From an uncultured Bacteroidales bacterium (lineage in GTDB: Bacteria; Bacteroidota; Bacteroidia; Bacteroidales; Bacteroidaceae): 64,000 nucleotides of DNA. The translations under genes were made by a program, and so were the position numbers. Positions 16,668 through 25,361 of the stretch are shown here, piece by piece; the stretch's first letter is position 1, and each line of letters starts with the position of its first letter. Under the pieces are notes generated by a model that was not told the origin of the DNA, did no database searches, and was given only the letters and a program-made list of their open reading frames with translations. The DNA is taken from positions 29,776 to 93,775 of the forward strand of contig CACZAN010000004.1 in NCBI GenBank assembly GCA_902779165.1. The letters are read 5' to 3'.

Positions 16668-19115
16668 TTACAAATACGGCGCTGTGACGGAATCGGGGCT
16701 GGCGATCATCTCAGCAGGTGTTCCCTGGAAGATCAGGCGTCCGCCGTCTTCGCCTGCTCCAGGTCCGAGTTCGATGACATAGTCAGCAGCGCGGATGACA
16801 TCGGTGTTGTGCTCGATGACGAAGAGGGTGTTGCCCTCTGCCACGAGTTCACGGAAGAGTTCGATGATACGCTGTACGTCCTTCAGGTGGAGGCCATCGG
16901 TGGGTTCGTCGATGATAAATATCTTTCCTTGTTCCCCCAGGTGCGACGCCATTTTCAGTCGCTGAAGCTCACCTCCGGACAGGGTGGACAGAGCTTGGTT
17001 GAGGTGTAGGTAGCCGAGCCCCACTCGCTTGAGCGGCCTCAACTTCTGCTCGATGACGGTGTTGGGGAAGAAATCGCTGGCCAGACGCACGCTGAGGTCG
17101 AAGACTTCGGCGATGGAGAGGGCACCAAGGAAAAGCCCACCCCCGGCCCCTCCCCGGGGAGGAGAGTTCTTTTCTGCTTGCCCGGGGCCTGTCTGTTCTC
17201 CCCTCCCCGGGGCGGGGGCGGGGGTGGACTGTTGCTCACTTCCCTTTATTTTATATTGCAGCGCCTCCTTGCTGAAACGGAGTCCGCCGCAGGCTTCGCA
17301 CACGGTTTCGATATTGTCCATGAATGCCATCTCGGAGATGATGACACCCTTGCCGCCGCAGACGGGGCAGGCGCCCTTACCGTTGAAGGTAAAGTACGCC
17401 TCTTTCAGGTGGAACTTGCGGGCAAAGAGCTTGCGGATATCCGAAGCTACATCCATATAGGTGGCAGGAGTGGAACGGAGGCTGACGCCAATGTCCTTCT
17501 GACTGATATATACGATGTCCTTAGGCTGCGGGTAGGCACGGCGGAAACACTCCATCAGCGAGCTCTTGCCTGAACCGGCGACTCCGGCAATGACGGTGAA
17601 GCGACCGAGAGGAAGAGAGAGGGAGAGGTCGCGGAGGTTGTGGAGAGAGGCCGAGGATAAAGTAAATGACCCTGCCCCAAAGAGCTCACCCCCAGCCACT
17701 CCCTGGGGAGGGGAGTCCTTTTCCGCTTGCCCACTACCAGTCTGTTCTCCCCTCCCTGGGGAGGGGGCGGGGGTGGGCTCTTCCACCTTAGTCCTTAATG
17801 CTTCTCCCGTCGCAGTTCCACTATTCAGCAGTTCTTCGTAGGTTCCTTCGAAGACAACATGGCCGCCGTCAATGCCTGGGCCGGGTCCCATATCTACGAT
17901 ATGGTCGGCGATGCGTATCATCTCGCGGTGATGCTCAACGAGGAGGACGGTGTTGCCCGCATCGCGGAGGCGCTGCACGCTGTGCTTCATTAGTTCTATG
18001 TCGCGGTTGTGGAGTCCCACGCTGGGTTCGTCGAGGATGTAGAGGACATCGGCGAGCGAGGAGTTGATGTACTTGGCAATCTTACAGCGCTGTGCCTCGC
18101 CACCGGAGAGGGTGCCTACGGCACGGTCGAGGCTGAGGTAGCCCAGCCCTATTTCCTCGAGAGCGGTGAGGCGTGCGCCGATGGCGGCTTTCATATCCAC
18201 CGCCAGCGGGGATTCGATGCTGCGAATCCATTCATTGAGGCGTGTGATGCTCATGGCACACACCTCGGCGATATTTTTACCTTGAATCTTACACGACCGC
18301 ACGCGTTCGCACACACGCGAACCTCCGCAGTCAGGACAGGTGCCCATGCGCAACATAGGATTCAGCACGGCGGCATGCAGCAGTCCCTCCTCAGAGTTGA
18401 TGATGCTGCGATACATGCGGGGAATGAGGCCTTCGTACTTTGCCGTCTTCGGCCAATTGGCGGGCGGATTCTTCAGCTTGATCTGCGGGCTGTTGAGGAA
18501 GAGGTCGAGTTCCTCGGGCGTGTAGTCGCGGATTTTCTTGTCGAGGTCGAAGAGTCCGCTGTAGGCATAGCGTATCCAGCGCCAGCCGCCCTTTCCGAAG
18601 GCGATGTAGTGGATGGTATCTTCGTCGTTCAGGCTCTTGTCGAAATCTACCAGTTTATGAATATCCAATTCACGGATTTCGCCCAGCCCGGAGCAGCGGG
18701 GGCAGCTGCCTTCGGGATGGTTGAAGCTGAAGGATTCAGCATAGCCCACGAAAGGTTGGCCAACGCGCGAAAACAGCAGGCGCAACAGGGCATAGATGTC
18801 AGTATAGGTGCCGACGGTGGAACGCGAGTTGTTGGCAGGTTTCTTCTGGTCGATGACGATGGCGATAGGCAGGTTCTCGATGGCATCGACATGTGGACGC
18901 CCATATTTCGGCAGGTACTGCTGGACGAAGGTGGGGAAGGTGTCGTTCAATTCGCGACGCGACTTGGCTGCGATGGTGTCGAGGACCAAAGAACTCTTGC
19001 CCGAGCCCGAGACGCCGGTGAAGACGGTGATCTGGTGCTTGGGGATGGCGAGTGAGACGTCCTTCAGGTTATTCTCCCTCGCGCCACGGATGATGATGGA
19101 ATCTATGTTATTCAA
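16668..19115 (-). CDS. Short UvrA-like ABC ATPase carrying two in-frame repeat insertions
   Basis: A UvrA-family DNA-damage-recognition ATPase of 815 residues; classical UvrA has about 940. It has two ABC modules: Walker A GVSGSGKSSL near residue 35 and GVAGSGKSSL near 515, each with an LSGGE signature, plus CxxC zinc motifs (CPRC, CPDC, CPVC/CEAC). The UvrB-binding insertion of true UvrA appears absent, as in UvrA2-type paralogues linked to drug or DNA-adduct tolerance. Two palindromic elements at 17135-17228 and 17685-17779 are translated as Pro/Gly-rich insertions at about residues 629-660 and 446-477. It overlaps the proline dehydrogenase gene by 8 bases. Confidence 0.88.
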   Translation of the reverse strand: MNNIDSIIIRGARENNLKDVSLAIPKHQITVFTGVSGSGKSSLVLDTIAAKSRRELNDTFPTFVQQYLPKYGRPHVDAIENLPIAIVIDQKKPANNSRSTVGTYTDIYALLRLLFSRVGQPFVGYAESFSFNHPEGSCPRCSGLGEIRELDIHKLVDFDKSLNDEDTIHYIAFGKGGWRWIRYAYSGLFDLDKKIRDYTPEELDLFLNSPQIKLKNPPANWPKTAKYEGLIPRMYRSIINSEEGLLHAAVLNPMLRMGTCPDCGGSRVCERVRSCKIQGKNIAEVCAMSITRLNEWIRSIESPLAVDMKAAIGARLTALEEIGLGYLSLDRAVGTLSGGEAQRCKIAKYINSSLADVLYILDEPSVGLHNRDIELMKHSVQRLRDAGNTVLLVEHHREMIRIADHIVDMGPGPGIDGGHVVFEGTYEELLNSGTATGEALRTKVEEPTPAPSPGRGEQTGSGQAEKDSPPQGVAGGELFGAGSFTLSSASLHNLRDLSLSLPLGRFTVIAGVAGSGKSSLMECFRRAYPQPKDIVYISQKDIGVSLRSTPATYMDVASDIRKLFARKFHLKEAYFTFNGKGACPVCGGKGVIISEMAFMDNIETVCEACGGLRFSKEALQYKIKGSEQQSTPAPAPGRGEQTGPGQAEKNSPPRGGAGGGLFLGALSIAEVFDLSVRLASDFFPNTVIEQKLRPLKRVGLGYLHLNQALSTLSGGELQRLKMASHLGEQGKIFIIDEPTDGLHLKDVQRIIELFRELVAEGNTLFVIEHNTDVIRAADYVIELGPGAGEDGGRLIFQGTPAEMIASPDSVTAPYL
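17135..17228. repeat. Composite palindromic element, copy A (in UvrA-like gene)
   Basis: About 94 bases bounded by inverted GCCCACCCCC/GGGGGTGG ends, with two inner CCCTCCCC/GGGGAGG palindromes in opposite orientation and a spacer containing ttctgcttgcccg and ctgtctgttctcc. It aligns along its whole length with copy B 550 bases away. The host gene reads through it in frame as a Pro/Gly-rich segment. Confidence 0.88.
17685..17779. repeat. Composite palindromic element, copy B (in UvrA-like gene)
   Basis: About 95 bases, clearly homologous to copy A in both ends and in the spacer (tccgcttgcccactaccagt). It lies in the linker between the two ABC modules of the protein. Copies A and B give similar peptides (GRGEQTG, QAEK, SPP), because the same strand and frame are used. 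Confidence 0.88.
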
Positions 19116-22100
19116 TAGGAGGTACTTCGATTTGCGAACCGTAGCGGTGGTATTCGTTGGAGATGGACTGTTCCTGCAGATAGTAGATGAGTTCTATACG
19201 CCCATCACTCACAGGTGCCGCCTGAACAAGGGGCTTACCCGCGGCTGCAGCAGCCTCCGTTAGCTGTGCCAGCACATTATCGGAGATCACACGAATGCTT
19301 TCATACTTCTTGATATGGGCACAGAAGTCATTCAGGCTTTCGACCTCCATCTCACAGGAAGCGGATTTTGTGAACTGGCTGGCGATCGGATGACTCTCGT
19401 CAAAAGACACCGTCAGCTTGGTGCCCACAGTTTCTGCCGCCTCAACGACCATCTGCACATGTTCCAAAGTCTCATCACCAAAGAGACGCAAGGCCATACC
19501 GCCATGTCGCAACGGCAGATAGCGAAGGATGTTCTGTTCCCCACGGATATCCGGCCTAAGGTTGCGGGCATGACGGAACTCACGCTCGTACCATTCAGCG
19601 TAGGACTCATGGAAGCTGGTGGAAGTACCGGGCTTGTCGTTGATGACAACGAACTGCATGAGGTAGTTGGAGCCACCGGAAGCCAGTCCTTTCATGCCGC
19701 CAAAAGGTTGACGCCCCACGACAGCACCTGTGATTCCGCGGTTGATGTAGAGGTTCCCCACCTGCACATGTTCTTTCCAGTAGCGTTGTTCCTGCTCGTC
19801 AAGCGATTGCAGGCCACTGGTGATGCTTCCGAGGCTGTTGACCAGCGCCACCGCCTCCTCTAACGTGTCGAAAGGTGCCACTGTCAGCAATGGAGCGCAG
19901 AGGGGTGTTCGGAAAGTATAGGAGTTGGGGCGCACCAAATCTTGCAACTTCACTGTCGGCCGCAGGATGAAACGTTCATCATCCACGAACTCCGGAGCTA
20001 CCAGCCAACGCTCGCCCTCATCTAACTGCAATGCTCGCTGCTGGCGTTCGTTCTGGTTGGTAATCATGGGCCCCACGATGTTTCCAGCATTCCAAACGGG
20101 ACCGCACATCAGCGACGAGGCGCAGTCCTTGAGTTTCTCCATAAAGTCCTCACTTTCATAGACAGACCGCTCCACCAACAATAGGGAACAAGCGGAAACC
20201 CCCTGCCCTGCCCCCCTGAATGCGGAGTGACAGGCATTCATGATGGCATGACAACGGTCGCCCTTGGCGGTGAGGATGATTGCATTCTTGTGACCCTCGG
20301 GGTAGACTTCGGGCACCGGAATCTCGTTCAGTTGTATGGAATCCTTCGGATAGCCTGCATCGTAGAAAGCGCGAACAATGAGTCTTACTACGGGGAATGC
20401 AGGGGCATCGGCCGAGAGGGTGCAGGTGTTTCCTGTGCCCAATGCGGCGGCAATGAATCCGACGGGAGCAGCGCATGCGGCATTCCAAGTGGCCTTGTAG
20501 CTTAGAGCTCCACGCGGCTTCATTTCTATGTCGCCCAATTCCTTAAACTGGTGGATGCCGACCGCATAGTAGCGGCAATAATCCATTGCAGCCGTTACCT
20601 CAGCGTCAGCATCCTCGATGGTCTTTCCGAGAGATGCACACATACAGCCGCAGAGGTCTGCACGAAGTTCACCGAGACGGTTGGCAACAGCAAAGAGAGA
20701 CCCATCCCCGTCCTTGATAGAGGAGAGAGGCTGCGCGGTCTCAACTTCATCATTTACAATTCTCGATTTAGAGCCCCACTTCTCAAAGATCTTCTCCACC
20801 CACCGCTGGTTGCATTCGCGGTCGAAGTCGGTGTCCGGCTCATTAACGAAGACATCCTGAGATTCCGGACCCACGTAGGGCTGGTTACGGTCTTGTGTGC
20901 GGGTGGGAGTGTGATCCAGATGATCCTTCATATTGTAGGCTTCGGTGAACTGACGCTGCAGTTCGTGCCATTCCTTTGAGTCGGGCTTCAGGGAGAAACT
21001 GTGGGTCAGGAAATTGTCGGGAGCCGTGTTCTCGTCCATACGACGAACGAGGTAGCTGATGGCATTGAGGAAGTTTTCCTTCTTCACCACGGGCGTATAA
21101 AGAATGACATGGTTGCCCAGTTTCTTCTGTGCACGCCAAACGTGGTTGGCCATACCTTCCAGCATCTCGAAACAGAAGCAGTCCTTCGGCGTCTGGTACA
21201 TCTGCGTAAGGAGGTACGCATAGGAGATGGTGAAGAGGTTGTGGGATGCCATACCGATATGCAGCACCCGTGCATTCTCTGGCTTCAGACCTCGCTCGAT
21301 GAGGTGGAGGTAGTTGGCATCCACCTCGGTCTTGCTCTTGCGCACCGGATTCGGCCATCCACGCAGGTCGCTGACAATGTTCTCCATATCGAGGTTGCAG
21401 CCCTTGACGATTCGCATCTTGATAGGTGAACCGCCTTCGGCCACGCGCTGACGGGCAAACTCCAACAGTTCGTTCTGGAAGCCCTCGGCATCAGGCAGAT
21501 AGGCCTGAACGACGATACCTGCCTCGTAGCTCTTGAACTGCGGCAGCGAGAGTACATCCTTGAACACGCGCATCGTCAGATGAGCGTCCTTGTACTCCTC
21601 CATATCCAAATTGATGAACTTGGGCTTCGTCACGCCATTGGCATCCGTGTAAGGATGGTCGATGGCCGCCTGGTAGAGGGCAGAGATGCGCTTAATGAGT
21701 TCCGGGTAGCACTCCTTATAATTTAATGCGTGCGTCTGCGCGTAGATGCCCGAAATCTTAACGGAGATGTAGTTGATGTCCGGCTCCTTCAGGGCGTCGA
21801 AGTAGGAATAGTAACGCTTATCGGCCTCGGCCTCTCCTAGAACCACCTCTCCCAACAGGTTCACGTTTTGTCCGATGTCATCTTTGAAGCGCGTTGCCAG
21901 ATGTTCGGTAAGGCTGGGACGCGCAGCATTGATGATGACTCGACTGGTATCGCGACGCAGTCTCCACTTGATGATAGGGACAGCGACCCAGTTAAATAGC
22001 GGCTTGTAGGCGAACTTCTGATACATCCAGAAAAGGGCGTGATCCGTGGGGTCGAGGAACTTAGGGATACCGTATTGGTCGATGAGTTCCTTCACGCGAA

Positions 22101-22305
22101 GGGCGAGCTTCTGGGTGTCACGTATCTGGCTGGTTTCATCCAGCATACGGACGATGAACTTCTTGTCCGTAGGCGTGGTCACCATGGTGCCGTACATGTG
22201 CTGCTCGCTACGCTCAGTGGTGGTGAGACCCGAGTAGCTTTCATCATAGAGTTTCCGCATCCATGCGAAAACTTCTTCAATGGTCGGTAGGTGTTGTTCT
22301 GCCAT
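19108..22305 (-). CDS. Bifunctional proline dehydrogenase / P5C dehydrogenase-like protein
   Basis: A 1065-residue PutA-type protein that should oxidise proline to glutamate in two steps. Residues 1-480 are the FAD-binding proline dehydrogenase barrel (GEVVLGEAEAD, YISVKISGIYAQ, INLDMEEYKD, RIVKGCNLDMEN, HIGMASHN). Residues 560-1000 are an aldehyde-dehydrogenase domain ending in RQPFGGMKGLASGG. The DNA-binding domain of enterobacterial PutA is absent. At the usual catalytic Cys site (GQrCSA in PutA) the sequence reads GQGVSAC, so Val703 replaces Cys and a Cys stands three residues later. It is located between lpdA and the UvrA-like gene in an amino-acid catabolic operon. Confidence 0.88.
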   Translation of the reverse strand: MAEQHLPTIEEVFAWMRKLYDESYSGLTTTERSEQHMYGTMVTTPTDKKFIVRMLDETSQIRDTQKLALRVKELIDQYGIPKFLDPTDHALFWMYQKFAYKPLFNWVAVPIIKWRLRRDTSRVIINAARPSLTEHLATRFKDDIGQNVNLLGEVVLGEAEADKRYYSYFDALKEPDINYISVKISGIYAQTHALNYKECYPELIKRISALYQAAIDHPYTDANGVTKPKFINLDMEEYKDAHLTMRVFKDVLSLPQFKSYEAGIVVQAYLPDAEGFQNELLEFARQRVAEGGSPIKMRIVKGCNLDMENIVSDLRGWPNPVRKSKTEVDANYLHLIERGLKPENARVLHIGMASHNLFTISYAYLLTQMYQTPKDCFCFEMLEGMANHVWRAQKKLGNHVILYTPVVKKENFLNAISYLVRRMDENTAPDNFLTHSFSLKPDSKEWHELQRQFTEAYNMKDHLDHTPTRTQDRNQPYVGPESQDVFVNEPDTDFDRECNQRWVEKIFEKWGSKSRIVNDEVETAQPLSSIKDGDGSLFAVANRLGELRADLCGCMCASLGKTIEDADAEVTAAMDYCRYYAVGIHQFKELGDIEMKPRGALSYKATWNAACAAPVGFIAAALGTGNTCTLSADAPAFPVVRLIVRAFYDAGYPKDSIQLNEIPVPEVYPEGHKNAIILTAKGDRCHAIMNACHSAFRGAGQGVSACSLLLVERSVYESEDFMEKLKDCASSLMCGPVWNAGNIVGPMITNQNERQQRALQLDEGERWLVAPEFVDDERFILRPTVKLQDLVRPNSYTFRTPLCAPLLTVAPFDTLEEAVALVNSLGSITSGLQSLDEQEQRYWKEHVQVGNLYINRGITGAVVGRQPFGGMKGLASGGSNYLMQFVVINDKPGTSTSFHESYAEWYEREFRHARNLRPDIRGEQNILRYLPLRHGGMALRLFGDETLEHVQMVVEAAETVGTKLTVSFDESHPIASQFTKSASCEMEVESLNDFCAHIKKYESIRVISDNVLAQLTEAAAAAGKPLVQAAPVSDGRIELIYYLQEQSISNEYHRYGSQIEVPPIE

Positions 22306-22340
22306 AGGTAGTTAAGGTGAGAAGGACAAAAAATGATTGG

Positions 22341-23726
22341 TTAGTTTACTTCGATGAGTACCTCTGAAAGCGTAGGATGAATGTGAACGGTGTCGCGAAG
22401 TTGTCGCAAGGTGGCACCGAGGGTCATGTAAGCCGTCACTTCCTGAACGAGGTCGGCAGCATGAGCGCCAAAGACGTGGGCACTGAGAATGCGGCCTTCA
22501 CCGGGCTCGGTGAAGAGCTTGACCATACCTTCCGATTCATTCATTGCCAGAGCCTTGCCGTTGGCGCGGTAGAAGGCTTTGTGACATTCGCAGCTGACGC
22601 CAGCTTCTTTCAGCATATCCTCGCTGGGACCAACGCAGGCTGCCTCTGGAGAGGTAAAGATAGCGGCAGGCATCACCTCGAAACGGATGTTGTCTTCGAT
22701 GCCAAGAATTTGGTTCACAACGTGAATCCCTTGCATCTCGGCAGCATGGGCCAGCATCTGCTTTCCGTTGACGTCGCCAATGGCATAGATATGAGAAGCC
22801 CACCCCTGTCCCCTCCCTGAGGAGGGGGATTCGTTTCCGCTTACTTTCTGCCCATCTGGTCTCCCCTCCCCGGGGAAGGAAAGGGGGTTGGCTGTTACCT
22901 CAAAGTTCTCATCAACGGGGATGGCACCGTTGCGTTCCATGGTGATGCCAGCTGCTTCGAGGTTCAAACCCTCGGTACGGGGCTTGCGACCAGTAGCCAC
23001 CAGCACGACATCGGTCTCTACAGAGAGCTCCTTGCCTTTCTGCTCGAAGAAAACAGTCAGTTCCCCCTCCCTGACAGGGGAGGAGCTGGGGGAGATGCTT
23101 TTTACACCGGCCCCCATATAAAACGTCACACCTTTCTTTTCCATCTGTTTGCGCAGGCGCTTGGCGATGTCGCTGTCAAGAGCGGGCAAACATTCCTTAA
23201 GGAACTCTATAACCGTGACTTCGGAACCAAAGCGGTTGAAGACGCTAGCAAACTCCATACCAATTACACCGGCACCGATGATACAAAGCCGCTTGGGAAG
23301 GGTGTCGAGTTGGAGCAGCCCCGTAGAATCGACCACATTAGAACTATCAATGCCCGGAACCGGGATGAGTTTGCTGTCAGAGCCAGTGGCAATAATGATG
23401 TTCGAGGCGGTAAACTGTTCATCTCCCACACGAACGGTGTGGCCATCAACGAAAGAGGCCTTGCCGCGTACCAGTGTGATATTAGGATGCGAGAGGATCG
23501 TCTCTACGCCTGCACGGAGTTGGGGCACGACCTGCGCCAGACGCTCACGAGCTTCCTCAAAGGATGCACTATGCACATAAGTCTTCGTAGGGATACAACC
23601 TACGTTGAGGCAGGTGCCCCCCACGTGCCCCTCTTCGATGATGGTGACTTTGAGGCCATTCTTGGCAGCATGAGCCGCGGCTTTGTAGCCGCCAGGCCCA
23701 GCGCCGATAATGATAAGGTCTGTCAT
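22341..23726 (-). CDS. lpdA: Dihydrolipoyl dehydrogenase (glycine cleavage L protein) with two in-frame repeat insertions
   Basis: An FAD-dependent E3 enzyme that reoxidises lipoyl groups with NAD+; here it probably serves glycine cleavage. It has 461 residues from the ATG at 23726, which overlaps the gcvPB stop by 4 bases; a TTG at 23744 is less likely. Landmarks are IIGAGPGG, the redox pair Cys39/Cys44 in GGTCLNVGCIPTK, CIIGAGVIGMEFASV, IYAIGDVNG, and the catalytic HIHPTLSE at the end. Two palindromic elements are translated: residues 211-223, and about 278-310, the latter just before the conserved FAD-binding IYAIGD motif. All catalytic motifs survive, so the enzyme may tolerate them. Confidence 0.93.
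   Translation of the reverse strand: MTDLIIIGAGPGGYKAAAHAAKNGLKVTIIEEGHVGGTCLNVGCIPTKTYVHSASFEEARERLAQVVPQLRAGVETILSHPNITLVRGKASFVDGHTVRVGDEQFTASNIIIATGSDSKLIPVPGIDSSNVVDSTGLLQLDTLPKRLCIIGAGVIGMEFASVFNRFGSEVTVIEFLKECLPALDSDIAKRLRKQMEKKGVTFYMGAGVKSISPSSSPVREGELTVFFEQKGKELSVETDVVLVATGRKPRTEGLNLEAAGITMERNGAIPVDENFEVTANPLSFPGEGRPDGQKVSGNESPSSGRGQGWASHIYAIGDVNGKQMLAHAAEMQGIHVVNQILGIEDNIRFEVMPAAIFTSPEAACVGPSEDMLKEAGVSCECHKAFYRANGKALAMNESEGMVKLFTEPGEGRILSAHVFGAHAADLVQEVTAYMTLGATLRQLRDTVHIHPTLSEVLIEVN
22798..22894. repeat. Composite palindromic element, copy C (in lpdA)
   Basis: About 97 bases homologous to copies A and B: GCCCACCCC start, CCCTCCCTGAGGAGGGGG palindrome, spacer with tttccgctta and gcccatctggtctc, second palindrome CCCTCCCCGGGGAAGG, and a GGGGGTTGG end. 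It encodes about 32 extra residues between ENFEVTANP and HIYAIGDVNG. Confidence 0.88.
23058..23093. repeat. Simple palindromic element, copy D (in lpdA)
   Basis: About 36 bases: CCCCCTCCCTGACAGGGGAGG followed by a purine-rich agctgggggag tail. This is the short, single-palindrome form. It is translated as about 12 residues (SPSSSPVREGE) in the NAD-binding domain. Confidence 0.75.
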
Positions 23727-25222
23727 GCTTTTATGCTTTTCCAATACGTTGTTACAGGTTGCTTGGCAGCCAACACATCGTCCACCCGACCGATGGGGGT
23801 GTTGTGTGGAGCGGACTTCACCAACTCGGGGTCGTTCTTGGCCTCAGCGGCAATTTTATGCATCACATCGATGAAAGCGTCGATAGTCTCCTTGCTCTCG
23901 TTCTCCGTGGGCTCGATCATGAGGGACTCATGGAAGAGGAGGGGGAAATAAATGGTGGGGGCATGATATCCGTAGTCGAGGAGGCGTTTGGCGACATCCA
24001 TCGTGGTGACACCCGTGCTCTTGTCCACAAGGCCGTCGAAGACCACCTCGTGCTTGCACAGTCCCTCGATGGGAAGGAGGTAGTCGTCGCGCAGGCGTTC
24101 CTTAATATAATTAGCGTTCAGCGTGGCCAGGGGCCCCACGTTCTTCACGTTCTCGCGACCGAGGCTGAGGATGTAGGCGTAAGCCTTCAGCATCACTCCG
24201 AAGTTGCCGAAGAAGTTGCCGACAGAGCCAAGAGCACCTTCGGGCACTTCGACGCTGAACTGCTTCTCTTCCTCGTTGAAGATTACACGGGGCGTGGGCA
24301 GGAACTGCTCCAACCCCTTGCGGACGCCAACAGGTCCGCTGCCGGGACCGCCGCCTCCATGAGGCGTGGAGAAAGTCTTGTGGAGGTTGATGTGCATGAC
24401 ATCGAAGCCCATATCACCCGGACGGCATTCACCGAGGAGAGCGTTGAGGTTGGCGCCGTCGTAGTACATCAGGCCACCAGCCTTGTGCACCATCTCTGTG
24501 ATTTCCAGCACGCGAGGCTCGAAGATACCGAGGGTGTTTGGGTTGGTCATCATCATGGCCGCCACCTGATCGCCCATCTCGTCGAGCAGCTGGCTGAGGT
24601 GTTCCACATCGACCGTCCCATCAGGCAGGCTCTTTACTTCTACGACTTCGAGGCCGCAGACAGCAGCCGAGGCGGGGTTGGTGCCGTGGGCGGAATCGGG
24701 AATGAGGACTTTGGTGCGTTGACCCTCAGCTGATGCTGAGGGCACAGAGGTGGCTTCATGATAAGCACGGATGACCATCAACCCTGTCAGCTCGCCGTGG
24801 GCACCAGCACAGGGATTCAGGGTGAACTCACTGAGTCCAGCTAGTTCGGCGAGGGACTGCTGAAGGTTGAAATAGACTTCAAGTGCACCCTGACAGGTAT
24901 CCACGGGCTGCAAGGGATGAAGTCCTGCGAAGGCCTTCATGGCTGCAATCTCCTCGTTGATGACGGGGTTGTATTTCATCGTGCAGGAGCCGAGTGGATA
25001 GAAGCCGTCGTTGACACCGAAGTTGTTGTGGCTGAGGTTTGTGTAGTGACGCACGACCGTCAGTTCATCGCACTCAGGCAGACGGGCAGCCTCCTTACGA
25101 CGCAGCGCCTCGGGCAGCTCGGCTGTGGTGTGTGTGCGGTCGTAGTCTTGTGGCAGTGAGTAACCTCTGCGACCTTTCTTTGACAATTCAAAGATCAGGT
25201 TTCCATATAATGTTCTGTTCAT
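23723..25222 (-). CDS. gcvPB: Glycine dehydrogenase (decarboxylating) subunit 2
   Basis: The PLP-binding half of the two-subunit glycine decarboxylase (P protein), which passes the aminomethyl group to lipoyl-GcvH. It has 499 residues, normal for this form. The PLP lysine is in HINLHKTFSTPHGGGGPGSGP, and SHNNFGVNDGFYPLGSCTMKYNP is the family N-terminal signature. Its start overlaps the stop of a small membrane-protein gene (ATGA at 25219-25222), and its stop overlaps lpdA by the same 4-base arrangement, so translation is coupled along the operon. Confidence 0.96.
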   Translation of the reverse strand: MNRTLYGNLIFELSKKGRRGYSLPQDYDRTHTTAELPEALRRKEAARLPECDELTVVRHYTNLSHNNFGVNDGFYPLGSCTMKYNPVINEEIAAMKAFAGLHPLQPVDTCQGALEVYFNLQQSLAELAGLSEFTLNPCAGAHGELTGLMVIRAYHEATSVPSASAEGQRTKVLIPDSAHGTNPASAAVCGLEVVEVKSLPDGTVDVEHLSQLLDEMGDQVAAMMMTNPNTLGIFEPRVLEITEMVHKAGGLMYYDGANLNALLGECRPGDMGFDVMHINLHKTFSTPHGGGGPGSGPVGVRKGLEQFLPTPRVIFNEEEKQFSVEVPEGALGSVGNFFGNFGVMLKAYAYILSLGRENVKNVGPLATLNANYIKERLRDDYLLPIEGLCKHEVVFDGLVDKSTGVTTMDVAKRLLDYGYHAPTIYFPLLFHESLMIEPTENESKETIDAFIDVMHKIAAEAKNDPELVKSAPHNTPIGRVDDVLAAKQPVTTYWKSIKA

Positions 25223-25356
25223 TGTTTCTCGCTTTTGCTCTTTCGCTTCTTTGTCTCGTAAATCACAGAAATGATGCTAATCACTACGCCAATGACGGCG
25301 ACAATGAGCGTGATCAGATCGAAGTTGTTCTTTGCAAAAGAAATGAAAGCGTCCAT
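25219..25356 (-). CDS. Small single-pass membrane protein between gcvPA and gcvPB
   Basis: A 45-residue ORF (ATG at 25356, stop TGA at 25219-25221). Residues 12-33 are one hydrophobic helix (DLITLIVAVIGVVISIISV), flanked by an amphipathic N-terminus (MDAFISFAKNN) and a strongly basic tail (YETKKRKSKSEKQ), which predicts a cytoplasmic C-terminus. It starts 5 bases after the gcvPA stop and overlaps the gcvPB start by 4 bases, as expected of a real coupled gene. No known family is recognised. It may anchor or regulate the P protein, or be unrelated to glycine cleavage. Confidence 0.72.
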   Translation of the reverse strand: MDAFISFAKNNFDLITLIVAVIGVVISIISVIYETKKRKSKSEKQ

Positions 25357-25361
25357 GTTTT

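Noticed and set aside
23727-23744. TTG start for lpdA
   Set aside because: The ATG at 23726 gives the normal N-terminus and the same ATGA overlap used elsewhere in the operon.
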